DNA from: Gemmatimonadota bacterium
Lineage (GTDB): Bacteria > Latescibacterota > UBA2968 > UBA8231
Assembly (NCBI GenBank): GCA_018660835.1
Contig: JABJJN010000071.1
Span: 1-43,266 of the forward strand
Direction: 5' to 3'
Length of the DNA: 43,266 nt
Shown here: piece by piece, positions 40,440 to 43,266 of the stretch
Layout of the letters: each line of letters begins with the position of its first letter
Numbering within the stretch: the first letter of the stretch is position 1
The notes under the pieces: generated by a model
Database searches by the model: none
What the model was told of the DNA's origin: nothing
What the model saw: the letters and a program-made list of their open reading frames with translations, nothing else
Translations under genes and position numbers: made by a program

Positions 40440-41504
40440 CTACTGCAGCGCTGTCAGACCGGCGTCCAACAGAGCCCGCGTGTAGGCAGGATTGTGGACA
40501 CCAAGACTCTTGTCTTCGTGCGCGATGTAGATCCAGTTCCACAGTGCCTGTGCAGTCGCTTCCGGATAATCGCCGACAACGGGGTGATCACCCGTTTCGT
40601 CGAGGGCACCGGCTGCGATCAGGAGCGCCCCAAGCGTGTCGAGCTTCTCCTGAATCTCGGTCTGCGTACCGTTAATATCGAAATCTTCTGTACCAGAGTG
40701 ACAGGTCTGGCAGGCATCGGTGCTCGGCAGGAACGTGTGGTCCTGGCCTTCACCGAGGTGGCAGGAGACGCATGTATTGGCGATGCCGGAATAGTGCAGC
40801 ATCGGACTGCCATCCTGACCAGCGCCGCCGAGACCGACCAACATGGAGCTCTGTGGACCATGGTGTGGTCCCCAGTGCGTGCTGGTAACGGAGATCACAC
40901 CGTCCACAGCGTCGGCGATCGCACGACGCGGCTGATGGCAGTTTGTGCACAGATTGCCCTTACCGCCTTCAAACGTCGTGCCCAACGCGAACAGTTCGAC
41001 GGCATCTGTCGTCGTCAAGGCCCAGTCTGCCTCCGTGCCGGTCACATGGATCTCGTGGCACGTGCGACAATCCTGACGGACGGACGATGGGTTAGCGACA
41101 CCATAGGTATCGACCGTCTCGCCCGCTTCGAGCATGTCTTTGAAGGAAGCACCAGAGTGACATGCAGCGCAGCTACCTCTTCCACCAGCGTAGAGAAAGG
41201 CACCACCATTGCCATGAACCGATTGCTCCCAGTCCGCCAGCTTGCCGGTGATTAAATTCGTCGAATTGTGGCACTGCGTGCAGGTGAGTTCGGCCAACTC
41301 GCCATCAACACCATCTGCACCATCTGCTCCGGCTGCTCCGGCTGGGCCTGCGGGTCCTGCAGGACCTGCGACTCCACTTACGCCAGCGGTGCCTGCCGTG
41401 CCACTTGGACCTGCCGGACCTTCCTTGCCCTCGCATCCCATCATCGTGAAGGCTGCGAGCACAAGTAGACCCATCAGACAGGTTGTGAGTCTCGACTTGC
41501 CCAT
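40440..41504 (-). CDS. Hexaheme lipoprotein cytochrome with a collagen-like stalk
   Basis: ATG 41504 is preceded by AAAGGAGGGG at ideal distance. The signal ends in a lipobox (FTMMGC), so the protein is lipid-anchored. Right after comes a Gly-x-y collagen-like stretch of about 14 triplets (GPAGPSGTAGTAG... to GADGVDGE), then six CXXCH motifs: CTQCH, CAACH, CRTCH, CTNCH, CVSCH and CQTCH, with several paired histidines (THWGPHHGP). A trimeric collagen-like stalk would lift the heme domains off the membrane. Fine candidate for a surface-exposed electron-transfer protein. The last 100 residues are helical and heme-free (YPEATAQALWNWIYIAHEDK). Confidence 0.9.
   Translation of the reverse strand: MGKSRLTTCLMGLLVLAAFTMMGCEGKEGPAGPSGTAGTAGVSGVAGPAGPAGPAGAAGADGADGVDGELAELTCTQCHNSTNLITGKLADWEQSVHGNGGAFLYAGGRGSCAACHSGASFKDMLEAGETVDTYGVANPSSVRQDCRTCHEIHVTGTEADWALTTTDAVELFALGTTFEGGKGNLCTNCHQPRRAIADAVDGVISVTSTHWGPHHGPQSSMLVGLGGAGQDGSPMLHYSGIANTCVSCHLGEGQDHTFLPSTDACQTCHSGTEDFDINGTQTEIQEKLDTLGALLIAAGALDETGDHPVVGDYPEATAQALWNWIYIAHEDKSLGVHNPAYTRALLDAGLTALQ
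41283..41399 (-). repeat. Collagen-like triplet repeat region
   Basis: The DNA is built of degenerate nine-base units coding Gly-Pro-Ala or Gly-Ala-Asp triplets, uninterrupted for roughly 40 residues. Such tracts often vary in length between strains. Confidence 0.75.
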
Positions 41505-41635
41505 GGTGTCCCCTCCTTTGTGATGTCCCAACGTCTTCATCTACTGCCTCTCTTCCTTCCGGGGCCCCTGCCCCATCCTGGAGCATGTGCCCCGAGGAAG
41601 TGTGAATCTGTTCCGTTCATATCTCGTAGTCGATC

Positions 41636-41652
41636 AAGCAAAAATTGTGCTA
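41636..41652 (-). promoter_or_regulatory. Weak candidate sigma-54 promoter of the hexaheme lipoprotein
   Basis: The reverse strand reads TAGCACA-ATTT-TTGCTT. Everything fits the consensus except the first G of the -24 GG, which is A. That base is usually important, so the call is tentative. The leader would be about 122 nt. The 356-bp gap 41505-41860 shows no other clear promoter and no gene. Confidence 0.35.
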
Positions 41653-41736
41653 AAAGCATCAGAATGGCCCCATGTGTCGAACGATTGTCTCCTTCTTGTT
41701 GCTGTTCAACAACTTACGACCATTTCTCATATGCGC

Positions 41737-41749
41737 AACCGACTGGTTC
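41737..41749. promoter_or_regulatory. Degenerate candidate enhancer site F
   Basis: AACCGACTGGTTC is an imperfect palindrome that matches the shared 13-mer at eight positions. It was found by looking at the place predicted from the other sites, about 104.5 bp from the -12 GC, so its weight is limited. Confidence 0.25.
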
Positions 41750-41860
41750 GTCGCATGATGGCAAGGAGTACGAGGACCTAAAGCTGCGTCATCGATGCCC
41801 CACCCTGCTACCCATGTCTCACCTGGCGACGTCGACAGCCCATATGCGAGACATGAAGCG

Positions 41861-42349
41861 TCATCCTGCCGACAATTGACCATGATGGCGTCGGATCTCA
41901 GCGGCGATTCTGTGCGTGAGACGTTCGGCAGCCTCATCGACAGGATGCGACAGACCACCACTGGGCACGCGCTGCGCGACTTCAACACCGAAGAGCGTCA
42001 ACTGCTCAGGCAGTGCATCCAGAGCCCGGGTCAGTTCAATGGCACGGCGCAACTGAGCTGAGCGTCCTGGATCCAATCCGTATCTCTCGGGTATCAGACC
42101 CGTGTGTCCGTCCAATCGAAGAATCGATCCTGGCGGACCACCGCCACGCATGGCGTCGATGACGTACACGATCTCGTATCCACTCCACAGTTCGGCAAGA
42201 TTCGGTGCCATCCGATCGTGGCAGCAGGCGACAACTCCGGGCAATTCCAGGGGGCCGAGTCGGCGCACAATTTCGCAACCGATGGAGTCATCACCATTGT
42301 TGGCGCCATCCACGCCGATGACCAGCACGTCACAGTCCGGATTTGTCAT
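41861..42349 (-). CDS. Hydrogenase maturation protease-like protein (M52 family), probably lacking a metal ligand
   Basis: The alpha/beta fold of HyaD/HycI proteases is visible: VLVIGVDGANNGDDSIG corresponds to the family's V-x-G-V-G-N-x-x-x-x-D-(D/E)-x-x-G start, with the first metal-ligand acid conserved, and VYVIDAMRGGGPPGSI holds the second (Asp). The third ligand, a His in an S-x-H block before the helix LTRALDALPEQL, is replaced by sequence without His (DPGRSAQLRR). The G-N of the first motif is also changed to D-G. Active members cut the C-terminus of NiFe hydrogenase large subunits. No hydrogenase gene is in the window. It may have lost protease activity. ATG 42349 is preferred; a TTG at 42403 would extend it. 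Confidence 0.75.
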   Translation of the reverse strand: MTNPDCDVLVIGVDGANNGDDSIGCEIVRRLGPLELPGVVACCHDRMAPNLAELWSGYEIVYVIDAMRGGGPPGSILRLDGHTGLIPERYGLDPGRSAQLRRAIELTRALDALPEQLTLFGVEVAQRVPSGGLSHPVDEAAERLTHRIAAEIRRHHGQLSAG

Positions 42350-42682
42350 TCGTCCCCGTTTCCCATTTCCCTCCAGCGACTCACTATGGGTTTCGGCAGG
42401 CAAGACACGTGCCAGACTCAGACGGATTCGTCGCGATCTTCGAGTTCACAAGGATGCTCGTGACGCCAGACGTAAATCGTCCTGGAGACCAGGACGGCAT
42501 AGACGCTCGACTTGGGATCAATCGTGCCAGTTGGCAGTCGGCAGGATGGCGTAGATGTCCCATCCTTGGCGCATTGGGACGAGGACCGCCCACTTACACA
42601 GGTTGAAATCTCGCATCACCTCGACCGGTACCAGACACAGGTCACTGTTGCGATTGTTCGCCCGCGCGCGCACTTTGCAGCC
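42350..42682. other. Intergenic gap of 333 bp
   Basis: Divergent gap between the protease-like gene and the threonine dehydratase. I see no convincing gene, no sigma-54 promoter with correct spacing and no copy of the shared palindrome. The dehydratase frame is open upstream to about 42500 but that part does not resemble the family. Confidence 0.6.
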
Positions 42683-43266
42683 ATGCTCAGTCTTGCCGAC
42701 ATCCAGCGCGCCCGGGAGCAGATTGCCGACGCCATCTATTTATCCCCACTGGCCCGCTCTGAATCACTCAGCCAGCGAACTGGCAACACGGTCTTTCTGA
42801 AGCTTGAGAATCTGCAGATGACGGGCTCCTTCAAGGAGCGCGGCGCGCAGTATCGTATGCAGGCCCTCAGTGGGGTTGAGCGGCAGGCGGGCATCATTGC
42901 CTCCTCTGCCGGCAACCATGCTCAAGCCGTAGCATATGTAGCTCAGCAACTCGGTATCCGCGCAACGATTGTGATGCCGGTGCACGCGCCATTGACGAAA
43001 CTCGTCAACACCCGCGGCTACGGGGCCGAGGTCATCCTCGCAGGAGAGACCTATGCCGATGCCTACGCCGTCGCCTGCGAGCACCAAAGCGAATCAGGGC
43101 AGGTCTTCGTCCATCCCTTTGATCATCAGATGGTCATGGCCGGCCAGGGCACGATCGGCCTCGAACTACTGGAACAACAGCCCGACCTCGACGCGATCAT
43201 TGCACCTGTCGGTGGTGGGGGCCTGATCGGCGGTATCGCCGTCGCCATCAAGGAGCAGGCGCCTCA
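42683..43266 (+). CDS. Threonine dehydratase (PLP-dependent), C-terminus cut by window edge
   Basis: It deaminates threonine to 2-oxobutanoate. The first 194 residues show fold-type II PLP features: LSLADIQRAREQIADAIYLS at the start, FLKLENLQMTGSFKERGA with the PLP-binding Lys, the SSAGNHAQAVA loop and the PVGGGGLIGG phosphate-binding loop near the end. The start at ATG 42683 fits the family N-terminus, though no ribosome-binding site is evident. Whether it is biosynthetic (with a C-terminal ACT domain) or catabolic cannot be told. Confidence 0.9.
   Translation, partial: MLSLADIQRAREQIADAIYLSPLARSESLSQRTGNTVFLKLENLQMTGSFKERGAQYRMQALSGVERQAGIIASSAGNHAQAVAYVAQQLGIRATIVMPVHAPLTKLVNTRGYGAEVILAGETYADAYAVACEHQSESGQVFVHPFDHQMVMAGQGTIGLELLEQQPDLDAIIAPVGGGGLIGGIAVAIKEQAP

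Noticed and set aside
42507..42682. In-frame upstream extension of the threonine dehydratase
   Set aside because: The frame is open from about 42507, but its translation does not resemble the family; the usual N-terminus starts at ATG 42683.
42740..42760. A CCCCACTGGCCC sequence like the enhancer palindrome
   Set aside because: It is inside the threonine dehydratase coding part, codes for conserved residues (SPLAR), and no sigma-54 promoter lies at a suitable distance.
1..43266. CRISPR arrays, tRNA or rRNA genes, insertion sequences, phage genes
   Set aside because: I looked for regular spaced repeats, cloverleaf or conserved rRNA sequence, transposase motifs and integrases and found none that could be supported.

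Overview
The window most likely comes from an uncultivated Gram-negative, respiratory bacterium. It has about 60% G+C by eye, outer-membrane barrels, lipoproteins and seven multiheme c-type cytochrome genes. It carries a complete Rnf complex, pyruvate:ferredoxin oxidoreductase (PFOR), oxygen-independent HemN and heme A synthase, so a facultative lifestyle with both anaerobic electron transfer and a heme-A oxidase is likely. Geobacter-type CX4CH heme motifs and ASPIC/UnbV proteins fit Deltaproteobacteria-like or FCB-type candidate lineages. The species cannot be named from this sequence.

Layout. 1-969 (-): decaheme-or-larger secreted cytochrome, cut by the left edge. 1222-6290 (+): a hypothetical protein, a decayed ABC permease, a membrane NapC/NirT-type cytochrome, then a cohesin-like secreted protein with two coiled-coil membrane proteins and a small protein. 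6450-6710 (+): an isolated unit encoding a 34-residue membrane peptide. 6749-9627: adenylate kinase facing malic enzyme. 9713-17723 (-): a seven-gene operon (b/c-type multiheme cytochrome, ASPIC/VCBS protein, TPR lipoprotein, CMD protein, Rrf2 regulator, YwiC-like and NnrS-like membrane proteins) preceded by a promoter with an operator palindrome; it looks like a nitrogen-oxide or nitrosative-stress unit. 17799-20279 (-): hemN-ctaA. 20605-22140 (+): universal stress protein and a DHOD-like flavoprotein. 22349-38683 (+): a probable 13-gene operon rnfB-nifJ-rnfCDGEA-small Cys protein-FNR-CoA disulfide reductase-outer-membrane barrel-two multiheme cytochromes, closed by a strong terminator. 38804-42349 (-): tetraheme cytochrome, DUF1207-like protein, hexaheme collagen-like lipoprotein, degenerate hydrogenase-protease homologue. 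42683-end (+): threonine dehydratase, cut.

The genes appear to work as one electron economy. Malic enzyme and PFOR yield pyruvate-derived reduced ferredoxin; Rnf and FNR exchange those electrons with NAD and NADP; NapC-type, periplasmic and outer-surface cytochromes with a barrel could carry electrons across the envelope.

The most interesting signal is regulatory. Five transcription units start at good sigma-54 (-24/-12) promoters: the left-edge cytochrome, the 34-aa peptide, hemN-ctaA, usp-DHOD and the Rnf/PFOR operon. Each lies an almost integral number of DNA turns from a shared palindrome close to GCCCCACTGGGAC. Two further cytochrome genes have weaker versions. This looks like an undescribed sigma-54/enhancer-binding-protein regulon controlling anaerobic and extracellular electron transfer. 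The activator is not in the window.
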